DNA of 30,058 nt from JAIRTY01 sp050257395 (GCA_050257395.1 JBLMWU010000204.1:1-30058); one strand, 5' to 3'. Positions 13,454 through 21,293 are shown, counted from the stretch's first letter. Numbers and translations are program-made. The notes: generated by a model not told the origin, from the letters alone.

Positions 13454-14388
13454 CGGCTGTCCTTCTTCAGATAGGCGGCTGGGTCCTTCTCGAACGCCGA
13501 GCGGCAGCCGGCGCGGCAGAAGTAGTAGGTGGTGCCTTCGTAGGTGAGCGGATGGCTGCCCGGTCCCGCGGTGACGGTCATGCCGCACACCGGGTCGATG
13601 AACTCGGCGGGCTCGGCCTGCGCCGCCTGCCGGTCCGCGCTCGTGGCCAGCTTGCCCGCGGCCCGGAGCTGCACCAGCTCGGCCAGGATGGCCACGGCGA
13701 TCTCCCGGTGGGAGGTGTGGCCGAGGTCCAGGCCGGCCGGCACCCGCACCCGGCTGAGCTGCTCCGCGGGCAGGCCCTTGTCGGCGAGGTAGCCGAGCAC
13801 CGCGGCGCCGCGCTTGGCCGAGCCGACCAGGCCGAGGTAGGCCGGCCGGGCGGCGACCGCCTGCTCCATGGCCTCCTCGTCGCCGTGGCCCTGGGTGGCC
13901 ACCACGACCAGCGAGTGCTCGCCGGCGTCGGCCGCGGCGAACTCGGCGCCGGGCTTCTGCTGCACCCGCCAGCCGAGCGCCCGCCCGAGGTCGGCGAGCG
14001 TGTGCGCCATCGGCGAGCTGCCCACCACCACCAGATGCGGGGCGGGCACCATCGGCTCGATGTAGACCTCGAGCGCGCCCTCGCTCTGGCAGGAGATCGG
14101 CACCACCCGCATGCCGTCCGGCACCGCCCCGCCGAACTGGCCGGGGCTGCCGAGCAGCAGCAGCCGGGGGGTGCCGCTCGCGATCACCTGCCGCGCCTCG
14201 CGGATCACGGCCGGCTCCGCGCAGGCCCCGCCGATCCAGCCGCGGACCTCGCCGCCGAGCGTGATGATCGCCCGCGAGCCCTGCTGGCTGGAGGAGGGGC
14301 CTTCCCGCCAGACCACGGTGGCGAGCGCGAACGGCTCGCCGCCGCGGGCCAGCCGCCCGGCCTCTTCGAGGATGTCCAGATCACTCAT
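13447..14388 (-). CDS. XdhC-family Mo-cofactor chaperone fused to a YHS domain
   Basis: This is a 313-aa fusion. The XdhC/CoxI N-terminal domain runs about residues 1-112, with FALATVVWREGPSSSQQGSR, GGEVRGWIGGACAEPAV and Cys100 in ISCQSEGALEVYIEP. A Rossmann-like XdhC domain follows (LVVVGSSPMAHTLADLG from about 119, GLVGSAKR). From residue 263 a YHS domain follows: FIDPVCGMTV, then YEGTTYYFCRAGCRSAFEKD, with three Cys. XdhC proteins protect and sulfurate Mo cofactor for insertion into xanthine-dehydrogenase-type enzymes. YHS domains are linked to heavy-metal proteins. As CODH has a Mo-S-Cu centre, a copper role of the YHS is tempting but unproven. It lies 15 nt after coxL and overlaps coxG. 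Confidence 0.88.
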   Translation of the reverse strand: MSDLDILEEAGRLARGGEPFALATVVWREGPSSSQQGSRAIITLGGEVRGWIGGACAEPAVIREARQVIASGTPRLLLLGSPGQFGGAVPDGMRVVPISCQSEGALEVYIEPMVPAPHLVVVGSSPMAHTLADLGRALGWRVQQKPGAEFAAADAGEHSLVVVATQGHGDEEAMEQAVAARPAYLGLVGSAKRGAAVLGYLADKGLPAEQLSRVRVPAGLDLGHTSHREIAVAILAELVQLRAAGKLATSADRQAAQAEPAEFIDPVCGMTVTAGPGSHPLTYEGTTYYFCRAGCRSAFEKDPAAYLKKDSRC

Positions 14389-14403
14389 TCCCGGTATCCC
14401 TGC

Positions 14404-16794
14404 TCAGTCGTCCGAGCGGACCGGGGGCGCACCGGAGACGTCGTGCTTCTTGGTGATCGCCTCCCACACCCGGTCCGGCAGCAGCGGCATGTCGATGTTC
14501 CGCACGCCGGTGTCCTTGATGGCGTCCATGACCGCGTTGACGAAGGCCGCTGGCCCGCCGACGGCCGCGCACTCGCCGATGCCCTTCGCGCCGATCGGGT
14601 GGTGCGGGCAGGGGGTGACGACCTCGCTGTGCAGCTCGAAGCCGGGGGTCTCCCACGCGGTCGGCAGCAGGTAGTCCATGTAGTTCGAGCCCACGCAGTT
14701 GCCGTCGGCGTCGAACGTGATGAACTGCATGTTGGCCATGGCGTAGGCCTCGGTCAGCCCGCCCATGATCTGCCCTTCGACGATCATGGGGTTGATCCGC
14801 ACGCCGCAGTCATCGACCGCGACCACCTTGAGCACGTCCCACACCCCGGTCGCCGGGTCCACCTCGACCGTCGCGATGTACACGGCGAACGGCCAGGTGA
14901 GGTTCGGCGGGTCGTAGTAGGCGGTGTTCTCCAGGCCCGGCTCCATGCCGTCGGGCATGTTGCTGTACGCGGCCATCGCGCACTCCTGGATGGTCACGCC
15001 CCGGTCCGGCGCGCTGCGCACGTAGAACCGGCCCAGCTCCCACTCGATGTCCTCCTCGGACACCTCCAGCAGGTGCGCGGCGAGCTTGCGGGCCTTGGCG
15101 CGGATCTTGCGGGCCACCATCGCCACCGCGGCGCCCGCCACCGGCGTGCTCCGGGAAGCGTAGGTGCCCATGCCGAACGGCGCGGTGTCGGTGTCGCCTT
15201 CCTCAACCGTGACGTCCTCGGCGGGCAGGCCCAGCTCGTGCGCGACGATCTGCGCCCAGGTGGTCTCATGCCCCTGGCCCTGGGTCTTCGCCCCGGTCCG
15301 CAGGATCGCCTTGCCGGTCATGTGCACCTTGAGCTCGGCCGAGTCGAACATCTTGATGCCGAGGATGTCGTACTCGCGGCTGTTGCCGGCCCCGAGCGGC
15401 TCGGTCATGGTGGAGATGCCCAGCCCGAGCAGGCGCCCGTTCTTCTTCGCCTCCTCCTGCTCGCGCCGGAAGTTCTCGTAGTCAATGGCCTTGAGGCCCA
15501 CCTCGAGGCACTTGGCGTACTGGCCGGAGTCGAGCAGGAACCCGAAATTGGTGCGGTGCGGGAAATCGTCGTCCCTGACCAGGTTGATCCGCCGGAACTC
15601 ACCCGGGTCCATGCCGAGATCCTGGGCCGCCTGCGCGATCATCCGCTCCTGGAAGAACATCGCCTCGGTGACCCGGAACGAGCACCGGTAGGCGACCCCG
15701 CCGGGCGCTTTGTTCGTGTACATGCCGGTGGCGGTCAGATGGCCGGCCGGGATGTCGTAACAGGCGAACGCGGAGTGCAGCAGCCCGATCTTGAACTTGC
15801 TGGGCTGGGCGTCGGAGAAGAACGCGCCGTGGTCGGAGTCCACGTGCATGCGGACGCCGAGGATCCGGCCGTCCCTGCGCAGCGCCAGCTCGCCGTCCAG
15901 GTAGATGTCCCGGGCGAAGCCGGTGGAGATCAGGTTCCCGGACTTGTCCTCGATCCACTTGACCGGGCGCTCCAGCAGGATGGACGCCAGGATCGAGCAG
16001 ACGTAGCCGGGGTAGACCGGCACCTTGTTGCCGAACCCGCCGCCGATGTCCGGCGAGACGATCCGGATCATGTGCTCGGGCAGCTCGGCGACCAGCGCGA
16101 CGGCGGCCCGGATGATGTGCGGGGCCTGGGTGGTCATGTAGACGGTGAGCTTGCTGGTGGCCCGGTTGAAGTCGGCGATGGACCCGCAGCACTCGATCGG
16201 GGACGGGTGCGAGCGGGGGTAGTGCAGCTTCAGCCGGGACACCGTGTCCGCCTCGGCGAACGCGCGCTCGGTGGCCGCGGCGTCGCCGACCTCCCAGTTG
16301 AAGATGAGGTTGCCGGGCTGGTTCTCCTTGTCGTCCCGGATGACCGGCGCGCCGGGGGCGGCGGCCTGCTGCGGGTTGACGATCGCCGGCAGCGGCTCGT
16401 ACTCGACGACGATCGCCTCGCACGCGTCCTTGGCGATGTACGGGTCGTCGGCGATCACGCAGGCGACCTCCTGGCCCTGGAAGCGCACCTTGTCGGTGGC
16501 CAGCACGGCCTGGGTGTCGTAGGAGAGGGTCGGCATCCACGCGAGGTTGCGGGTGGCCATCATCTCGCCGGTGAGCACCAGGTGGACGCCGGGAATCTCC
16601 CACGCCCTGCTGGTGTCGATCGATTTGATGCGGGCGTGCGCCAGCGGGCTGCGCAGGATCTCCATGTGCAGCATGCCGGGCAGCACGATGTCGTCGGTGT
16701 AGTTGCCCTTGCCGCGGATGAAGCGGTTGTCCTCGACGCGCTTGCGGCTCGCGCCGAGTCCGCCGATCTTGATCTCGTCCAGTGCCTGTGTCAC
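14404..16794 (-). CDS. coxL: CoxL, form I aerobic CO dehydrogenase large (Mo-Cu) subunit, cluster A
   Basis: This 796-aa protein is full length for the family. It binds the Mo-cytosine-dinucleotide cofactor and oxidises CO with water to CO2. The form I loop VAYRCSFR (Cys371, the expected copper ligand) replaces the AYRGAGR of form II enzymes. The catalytic Glu lies in GAKGIGE (about 741). Also seen are TQAPH, SPDIGGGFGNK, TQGQGHETT, YASRSTP and DDCGVRINPMIVEGQ, all typical of CoxL. The start is GTG 16794 with AGAGGGAGA upstream, 18 nt after coxS. It belongs to an M-S-L operon with maturation and membrane genes. A second form I CoxL at 22690 shares long motifs but differs clearly in sequence. 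Confidence 0.95.
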   Translation of the reverse strand: MTQALDEIKIGGLGASRKRVEDNRFIRGKGNYTDDIVLPGMLHMEILRSPLAHARIKSIDTSRAWEIPGVHLVLTGEMMATRNLAWMPTLSYDTQAVLATDKVRFQGQEVACVIADDPYIAKDACEAIVVEYEPLPAIVNPQQAAAPGAPVIRDDKENQPGNLIFNWEVGDAAATERAFAEADTVSRLKLHYPRSHPSPIECCGSIADFNRATSKLTVYMTTQAPHIIRAAVALVAELPEHMIRIVSPDIGGGFGNKVPVYPGYVCSILASILLERPVKWIEDKSGNLISTGFARDIYLDGELALRRDGRILGVRMHVDSDHGAFFSDAQPSKFKIGLLHSAFACYDIPAGHLTATGMYTNKAPGGVAYRCSFRVTEAMFFQERMIAQAAQDLGMDPGEFRRINLVRDDDFPHRTNFGFLLDSGQYAKCLEVGLKAIDYENFRREQEEAKKNGRLLGLGISTMTEPLGAGNSREYDILGIKMFDSAELKVHMTGKAILRTGAKTQGQGHETTWAQIVAHELGLPAEDVTVEEGDTDTAPFGMGTYASRSTPVAGAAVAMVARKIRAKARKLAAHLLEVSEEDIEWELGRFYVRSAPDRGVTIQECAMAAYSNMPDGMEPGLENTAYYDPPNLTWPFAVYIATVEVDPATGVWDVLKVVAVDDCGVRINPMIVEGQIMGGLTEAYAMANMQFITFDADGNCVGSNYMDYLLPTAWETPGFELHSEVVTPCPHHPIGAKGIGECAAVGGPAAFVNAVMDAIKDTGVRNIDMPLLPDRVWEAITKKHDVSGAPPVRSDD

Positions 16795-16812
16795 GTCAGG
16801 TCTCCCTCTTCC

Positions 16813-17439
16813 TCAGCCCGCCGAACCGGTGGCGCCGGCCGCCCCGGTGGCGCCGGTGGCGCCCCCCGGATCGGCGGACTCGGCCCCGGCCCCGGTACCG
16901 GCGTCCGCCGCGGCCGCGTCCTCACCGCGTAGCTTGGCGGCCGCCCACAGCACCGACTTGACGATGTTCTGGTAGCCCGTGCACCGGCACAGGTTGCCGG
17001 ACAGCGCCCAGCGCACGTCTTCCTCGGTGGGGTCGGTGTTCTCGTCGAGGAGTGCCTTGGCGGCCAGCATCATCCCGGGCGTGCAGAACCCGCACTGCAG
17101 GCCGTGCTCCTGCTTGAAGCCCTCCTGCAGCGGGTGCAGCTCGCTGGCGGTGGCCAGGCCCTCGACCGTGGTGACCTCCCTGCCGTCCACCTGGACGGCG
17201 AGCATGGTGCAGGACTTGATCGCCTTGCCGTCCACCAGCACCGTGCAGGCGCCGCAGTTGGTGGTGTCGCAGCCCATGTGGGTGCCGGTCAGGCCGGCGC
17301 CGCGGCGGATGAGGTGCGCCAGCAGCAGCCGCGGCTCGATCTCGGCGACCTTCCTGACGCCGTTGATCGTGAACCTGATCCGGCGCATCGGCACATCGCC
17401 GGCCGCCTGGTCGGAGAGATCGTCGTACACGCTCGTCAT
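16813..17439 (-). CDS. coxS: CoxS, [2Fe-2S] small subunit of CO dehydrogenase, cluster A
   Basis: This 208-aa protein carries both [2Fe-2S] sites. The N-terminal plant-ferredoxin site is CDTTNCGAC with a later Cys in IKSC; the C-terminal site is CGFCTPGMM with CRCTGY. It passes electrons from the Mo centre to FAD of CoxM. Typical CoxS is about 155-165 aa. Here an N-terminal extension of 17 residues precedes MRRIRFTING, and an unusual C-terminal tail of about 35 residues is made of Ala, Gly and Thr (ending GATGATGAAGATGSAG). The start is ATG 17439, one nt after the coxM stop; ATG 17388 would give a standard N-terminus. The tail is low-complexity and likely disordered. Confidence 0.94.
   Translation of the reverse strand: MTSVYDDLSDQAAGDVPMRRIRFTINGVRKVAEIEPRLLLAHLIRRGAGLTGTHMGCDTTNCGACTVLVDGKAIKSCTMLAVQVDGREVTTVEGLATASELHPLQEGFKQEHGLQCGFCTPGMMLAAKALLDENTDPTEEDVRWALSGNLCRCTGYQNIVKSVLWAAAKLRGEDAAAADAGTGAGAESADPGGATGATGAAGATGSAG
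16816..16880. repeat. Low-complexity GGCGCC-type repeat in the coxS tail
   Basis: Near-tandem units such as GGTGGCGCCGGTGGCGCC encode the Gly-Ala-Thr tail of CoxS. Slippage in this stretch could lengthen or shorten the tail without touching the iron-sulfur domain. Confidence 0.5.
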
Positions 17440-17440
17440 C

Positions 17441-18325
17441 TCAGGCTGCCCTTTCCGCCACGCCGTCGACGCGGGACAGGATGCGCACCACGAACGTGCG
17501 CACCATGTGCCGCTTGTACTCCGCGCTGCCGCGGTGGTCGGTCCGCGGCCTGGCTGCTTCGGCCGCCAGCCCGGCGGCCTGCTCGATGACCTCGGGGGTC
17601 AGTGCCTTGCCGGTGAGCGCCGCGGCCGCCTCGGTGGCATCGATGGTCGACCCGCCGACCCCGGTCAGGGCGATGCCCGCCCTGGTCACGGTGCCGCCGG
17701 AGGTCTCGATCGCGACCGCCGTCCCGACGGTGGCGAAGTCCCCGACCCGGCGCTCGAGCTTGAGGTAGCCGCCGGCCCTGGTGCCCTGGGCCGCCGGGAT
17801 GACCGCTTCCACGGCGATCTCGTCCGGCGCCAGCACGGTCTCGAACGGGCCGGTGACGAAGCTGGCCACCGGGATGGCGCGCCGGCCGTCCGGCCCCTGC
17901 GCGATCACCGAGCCGCCCAGCGCCGTCACCACCGACGCCCAGTCACCCTGCGGGTCGGCGTGGCAGAGCGACCCGACCAGGGTGCCGCGGTTGCGCACGA
18001 GCGGGTCGGCGATCAGCGGGGCGGCCGCCGCCATCGTGGGCTGGCCGCCCTTGAGCAGGTCTGAGTGCTCCAGGTCGGCGTGCCGGCACAGGGCCCCGAT
18101 CCGGAGCGTGCCGTCCGCGTCGGCCTTGTGGTAGGCGAGTCCGGGGACGTTGTTGATATCGACGATCAGCTCCGGCGACGCGAAGCGCAGTTTCATCAGC
18201 GGGACCAGGCTCTGGCCCCCGGCGAGCACCTTGGCCTGGTCCCCGGCGGCGGCAGCGCCGCTCAGCAGGCCGATCGCCTCGCTGAGGGTGTGCGGAGCCT
18301 CATAGCGGAACCGCGACGGATACAT
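17441..18325 (-). CDS. coxM: CoxM, FAD-binding medium subunit of CO dehydrogenase, cluster A
   Basis: This 294-aa protein has the FAD-binding type 2 domain of the xanthine dehydrogenase family and the CODH C-terminal domain (DHRGSAEYKRHMVRTFVVRI). The first FAD motif is VLAGGQSL (residues 35-39, AGGHS-like). The second, usually TIGG, reads RGTLVGSLCHADP (115-118), with Val for the first Gly. That exchange is a point of difference from cluster B CoxM. CoxM passes electrons from the iron-sulfur subunit to quinone. ATG 18325 has GGAGG four nt upstream. It lies 45 nt after the 91-aa leader gene and one nt before coxS. M-S-L order is as in Oligotropha. Confidence 0.93.
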   Translation of the reverse strand: MYPSRFRYEAPHTLSEAIGLLSGAAAAGDQAKVLAGGQSLVPLMKLRFASPELIVDINNVPGLAYHKADADGTLRIGALCRHADLEHSDLLKGGQPTMAAAAPLIADPLVRNRGTLVGSLCHADPQGDWASVVTALGGSVIAQGPDGRRAIPVASFVTGPFETVLAPDEIAVEAVIPAAQGTRAGGYLKLERRVGDFATVGTAVAIETSGGTVTRAGIALTGVGGSTIDATEAAAALTGKALTPEVIEQAAGLAAEAARPRTDHRGSAEYKRHMVRTFVVRILSRVDGVAERAA

Positions 18326-18370
18326 GGATCCTCCAGTGTCCTTCTTTGGACGTTACCGCAGGTCAGGGTG

Positions 18371-18646
18371 TTAGTCCCGGTCCTGGGACCCGGCTGGGGG
18401 CTGCGGGCGCTGCTGCGCCGCCTCGGTGTCAGCGACGGCCACCGGCAGGGACTCCTCGGTGGGGTCCGGCCGCGGCTCCTGATGCGGCGGCCAGGGCCCG
18501 GGTACGGGCTGGCCTGCCACCTTGAGATAGTCCATGAGTTCGGGCCAGGCCCACACGGTCGGGCTCTTCCCGGTCTTCGGCGCGTGTTCGACCAGCTCGT
18601 ACAGGCGCGGGTTGCCCCGGCTATGCCCGTCGGACTCGATCCGCAT
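18371..18646 (-). CDS. Small hypothetical protein leading the coxMSL operon (cluster A)
   Basis: This 91-aa protein has an N-terminal globular-looking part (MRIESDGHSRGNPRLYELVE, then SPTVWAWPELMDYLKVAG). A Pro/Glu-rich, probably disordered C-terminus follows (PGPWPPHQEPRPDPTEESL, ending AGSQDRD). ATG 18646 is chosen because AGGAG lies eight nt upstream; GTG 18652 would have too short a spacing. No domain is recognised. It is the first gene of the transcript that goes on to coxM 45 nt later, so it may be a CODH accessory factor, by position only. Confidence 0.6.
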   Translation of the reverse strand: MRIESDGHSRGNPRLYELVEHAPKTGKSPTVWAWPELMDYLKVAGQPVPGPWPPHQEPRPDPTEESLPVAVADTEAAQQRPQPPAGSQDRD

Positions 18647-18739
18647 GGCCACACTCCTACCCGCGACGGCCCGCTGGCGCCGTCACCTCGCTGGAAACCC
18701 CGATAATCCGCTGGCCGGCACCGGGTCGCAACCGGCGAA

Positions 18740-18753
18740 TAAGTGCTTGCTTA
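18740..18753. promoter_or_regulatory. Possible operator upstream of the coxMSL (A) operon
   Basis: TAAG-N6-CTTA (18740-18753) is an A/T-rich inverted repeat in an otherwise GC-rich gap, about 95 bp upstream of the 91-aa gene. LysR-type proteins often bind short-arm T...A palindromes, so it could be a site for the regulator at 19145. This is speculative. The rest of the gap (18647-18850) shows no gene. Confidence 0.25.
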
Positions 18754-18853
18754 AACCGCCACGGTACGGCGCTGGGCAACTCTAAATGGTGACATATCCG
18801 GTTTGGCAGTCTAGGCGACACTCGCGGCCCAGGCGCATGCCGGAGCCGGCCCT

Positions 18854-18899
18854 CAGATCATTCCCGGAGCGGGCCCCAGATCATCCCCCGGAGCGGGCC
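18854..18899. repeat. Tandem imperfect repeat, two units of about 22-23 bp
   Basis: CAGATCATTCCCGGAGCGGG (starting 18854) recurs as CAGATCATCCCCCGGAGCGG (starting 18877). The second unit contains the stop codon of the membrane-protein remnant, so duplication took place at its 3' end. Confidence 0.6.
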
Positions 18900-19144
18900 T
18901 CGCGGCGCTGCAGGTAAGGCAGGTACAGCCGGGTCCAGGCGATCAGCAGCACGAAGGTGGCCAGCAGGATCACCGTGGAGGCGGCCGCGCCGGTGCTCAC
19001 CGGGACGATGCTGATCACCACCAGGCGGACCACCGCGTCGGCCAGCAGCCCGGCGCCCCAGACCCCGGTCATCAGGCGCTGGCGTGACCGGAACCCGGGC
19101 GAGGAGTCCCAGCCGACTGTTTGCGCGCCGCACGTAATGCGGGC
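18881..19144 (-). pseudogene. C-terminal remnant of a polytopic membrane protein (VC0807/DUF3159-like)
   Basis: The frame reads GWDSSPGFRSRQRLMTGVWG and AGLLADAVVRLVVISIVPVS, then a second hydrophobic helix (ILLATFVLLIAWTRLYLPYL) and a short basic end. This looks like the last two helices of VC0807-type inner-membrane proteins, which have about 200-240 aa. Coding similarity begins right after the LysR stop codon (TGA at 19145-19147), in the same frame, with no start codon until ATG 19072. The N-terminal three quarters are therefore missing. Family assignment rests on memory of the pattern WGAGLLADAVVR. Confidence 0.5.
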
Positions 19145-20092
19145 TCAGCTCCAGATCGTCACGTACACGGGAGGCCGGAAGCGGGACGGCGGGACGCCCG
19201 CGGTCGGCGCCCGCATCAGATGCATGGCCTCGGGGGTGCCGAGGAAGCGGCGCAGCGCGTTCGCGGCCGTGCTCCGGTGCTGGCGCTCCAGCAGGGTGAC
19301 GTGCCAGCAGGCGTCCACCGGCGTGCCGGGCAGCTCCACCAGCGACAGCTCGCCCCGCCGGAGCTGGTGGCTGACCAGGTGCTCCACGGCCGGGGCCACC
19401 CCGGCCCCGTCGGCGGCGGCAGCCCAGGCGGCTGTCTGGTTGGGGAACACCCCGATCTGCTCGTCGGGGACGCCCAGCCTGGCCAGCAGCTGCCCGGTGT
19501 CGGTGCCCGGGTCGGTGCCGGACGGGTCCACCAGCCACCGCCAGTGCCGGGGGCTGCCGCGCAGCCGGGACTGCCCGGCGGTGACCACGACCAGCCGGTA
19601 CCGGAAGATCGGCTCGCTCACCACGCCGAGCGCCGGGTCGGCCGCCACGGCCGCGCCGATGCCCACGTCAGCGAGCCGGTTGGCGACCAGCACGCCCATC
19701 TCCCCGGTGGCCGCCACCCCGGAGGACCACTCGACCGGGCCCGGGTAGCGGGCGGTGAAGGCCTCCAGCAGCGGGCTGACCACGAACTCGGCTATCGCGG
19801 CGGAGGCGACCACCCGCAGCTGCTCCGGGGCGCCCTGGGCGGCCCGGACCGCGGCGTGGGCTTCGGCGCCGAGCAGGACGATCTGGGAGGCGGTGGCCAG
19901 CAGCCGGGAGCCGCCGGCGGTGAGCCGCATCCCGGTGGGGCCGCGGGTCACCAGCTGGTCGCCGAGGTGCTGCCGCAGCGCCGCCAGCGCCTGGGACACG
20001 GCCGGTTCGCTGACCCCGAGCGCGCTGGCGGCCGCGGTCACCGATCCCAGCCGTGCGACCAGCACGAACGCGTTCAGCTGCGTGAGCGTCAC
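19145..20092 (-). CDS. LysR-family regulator, CutR-like
   Basis: This 315-aa protein begins with a LysR HTH (residues 1-60: MTLTQLNAFVLVARLGSVTA, then ALGVSEPAVSQALAALRQHL and the wing LVTRGPTGMRLT). The effector domain follows (VVASAAIAEFVVSPLLEAF, GEMGVLVANRLADVGIG). In mycobacteria a LysR protein, CutR, sits beside the CODH genes and activates them, and the place of this gene between two CODH clusters suggests the same role. It reads in the same direction as cluster A and away from cluster B. The start is GTG 20092 with weak ribosome-site support. A likely -10 lies at 20128-20133. The inducer is unknown. Confidence 0.85.
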   Translation of the reverse strand: MTLTQLNAFVLVARLGSVTAAASALGVSEPAVSQALAALRQHLGDQLVTRGPTGMRLTAGGSRLLATASQIVLLGAEAHAAVRAAQGAPEQLRVVASAAIAEFVVSPLLEAFTARYPGPVEWSSGVAATGEMGVLVANRLADVGIGAAVAADPALGVVSEPIFRYRLVVVTAGQSRLRGSPRHWRWLVDPSGTDPGTDTGQLLARLGVPDEQIGVFPNQTAAWAAAADGAGVAPAVEHLVSHQLRRGELSLVELPGTPVDACWHVTLLERQHRSTAANALRRFLGTPEAMHLMRAPTAGVPPSRFRPPVYVTIWS

Positions 20093-20127
20093 TAGATCAC
20101 CGCGGTCCAGATCGCCGGCGGGTGTGC

Positions 20128-20133
20128 ATATTA
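20128..20133 (-). promoter_or_regulatory. Putative -10 of the CutR-like LysR gene
   Basis: TAATAT on the minus strand (20133 to 20128) is a near-ideal -10 in GC-rich surroundings, about 36 nt upstream of the GTG start. No strong -35 is seen. The nearby A/T stretch could also hold the regulator's own binding site. Confidence 0.4.
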
Positions 20134-20228
20134 CGCGGAGAGTAGCCGCTGGCTGGCCAGCTAGGCCAGGGGCGGCCAGGCGGCGCCTTCCCGGCGGATC
20201 CGGGCAGAACGCGATATAACACCCTGCC

Positions 20229-21134
20229 TCAGGGCCGGAGTTTCTCCCGGAGGAACGCGCCGGCCTGGCCGGTCGCCGCGGCCGCCTCCGGGGTGCCGGC
20301 CATGCCCGGGTAGACGTGCGGCAGCCCTTCCCCCAGCTCCAGGGTGACGTCCACCCCGGCCGCGGCGGCCGCCTTGGCCAGCTCCTCCGAGTCGCTGAGC
20401 AGCAGCTCGGCCGTGCCGGCCTGGATCAGCAGCGGCGGGAGGCCCGCCAGCCGGCCGAACAGCGGCGACGCCAGCGGAGTGCGGGGGTCGGCGCCGGCCA
20501 GGTACACCGCGGCCAGCTGGCGCAGCATGTCCGGGCTGAAGAGCGGATCCTCGCCGTCGCGTTCCCGGATCGAGGCGCCGGAGCAGCTCAGGTCGGTCCA
20601 CGGCGACATCAGCACCGCGGCCGCTGGCACGTCGTCCCCGCTGCCGGCCAGCGCGGCCATCATGGCCACCGCCAGGCCGCCGCCGGCCGAGTCGCCCGCC
20701 ACCGCGACCGCCTGCGCAGGGAAGCCCTGCGCGGTGCGCAGCCAGCGCCAGGCGGCCAGCGCATCGGCGGCCGCCGCCGGGAACGGGTGCTCCGGAGCGA
20801 GCCGGTACTCAGGGAACAGGACCCGGGCGCCGCTGGCCCGGCCCAGCCGCGCCGCGAGATCTGCGTGGCTGCGCAGGGACCCGATCTGGTATCCCCCGCC
20901 GTGCAGGTACATCAGCACCCGGCCGCCGGCGGCGCCGGGCGCGGCGAGCCAGTGGGCCGGTACCCCGCCGGCGTCCACCGCGGTCACGGTCACGTCGTCC
21001 GGCAGCGGGTACAGCTCACTCCTGGCGTCGAAGTCCGCGCGGGTCTGCGCCAGGGTCGGCGGGGGCTGGCCCGCCGCCGCCTCCCGCATGGCGCGGATGG
21101 CGGAGATCCGTTCCTGCATTGCCGGACTCGGCAT
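20229..21134 (-). CDS. Alpha/beta-hydrolase, hormone-sensitive-lipase (HSL) family esterase
   Basis: This 301-aa protein has the HSL oxyanion motif LMYLHGGGYQIGS (HGGGY 78-82), the next FPEYRLAPEHPFPAA block, and the nucleophile in VAVAGDSAGGGLAV (Ser149). SPWTDLS and a C-terminal LPHVYPGM with the probable catalytic His follow. The family hydrolyses carboxylic esters, often of short or medium acyl chains, in the cytoplasm. The start is ATG 21134 with GAGGGG about eight nt upstream. It lies between the LysR gene and the start of cluster B, transcribed divergently from cluster B. No link to CO metabolism is evident; it may be an unrelated neighbour. Confidence 0.85.
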   Translation of the reverse strand: MPSPAMQERISAIRAMREAAAGQPPPTLAQTRADFDARSELYPLPDDVTVTAVDAGGVPAHWLAAPGAAGGRVLMYLHGGGYQIGSLRSHADLAARLGRASGARVLFPEYRLAPEHPFPAAAADALAAWRWLRTAQGFPAQAVAVAGDSAGGGLAVAMMAALAGSGDDVPAAAVLMSPWTDLSCSGASIRERDGEDPLFSPDMLRQLAAVYLAGADPRTPLASPLFGRLAGLPPLLIQAGTAELLLSDSEELAKAAAAAGVDVTLELGEGLPHVYPGMAGTPEAAAATGQAGAFLREKLRP

Positions 21135-21287
21135 CTGCTCACCCCTCAGGCTGGCCGTGCGCCACGTGCGAGGGGGTCAACAGCCGGCCGGCGCGCCGGA
21201 TTCCTCAGCGGATCCAGCGGGCACCGGGGGGTGGACGGCCGGGCCAGCCGGCCCTGATCCGCCCCCCGGCCAGGTCAGGCCGGATCG

Positions 21288-21293
21288 TACACT
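21288..21293 (+). promoter_or_regulatory. Putative -10 of the cluster B cox operon
   Basis: TACACT at 21288-21293 fits TANNNT and lies 46 nt before coxM (ATG 21340). The gap 21135-21339 is otherwise GC-rich and must hold the divergent promoters of the esterase and of cluster B. No clear -35 was found. Confidence 0.35.

Noticed and set aside
13552..16932. 1126-codon plus-strand open frame opposite coxL, xdhC and coxS
   Set aside because: Its sequence is low-complexity His/Val/Gly/Arg, and it lies antisense to three genes with clear motifs. It is a GC-rich shadow.
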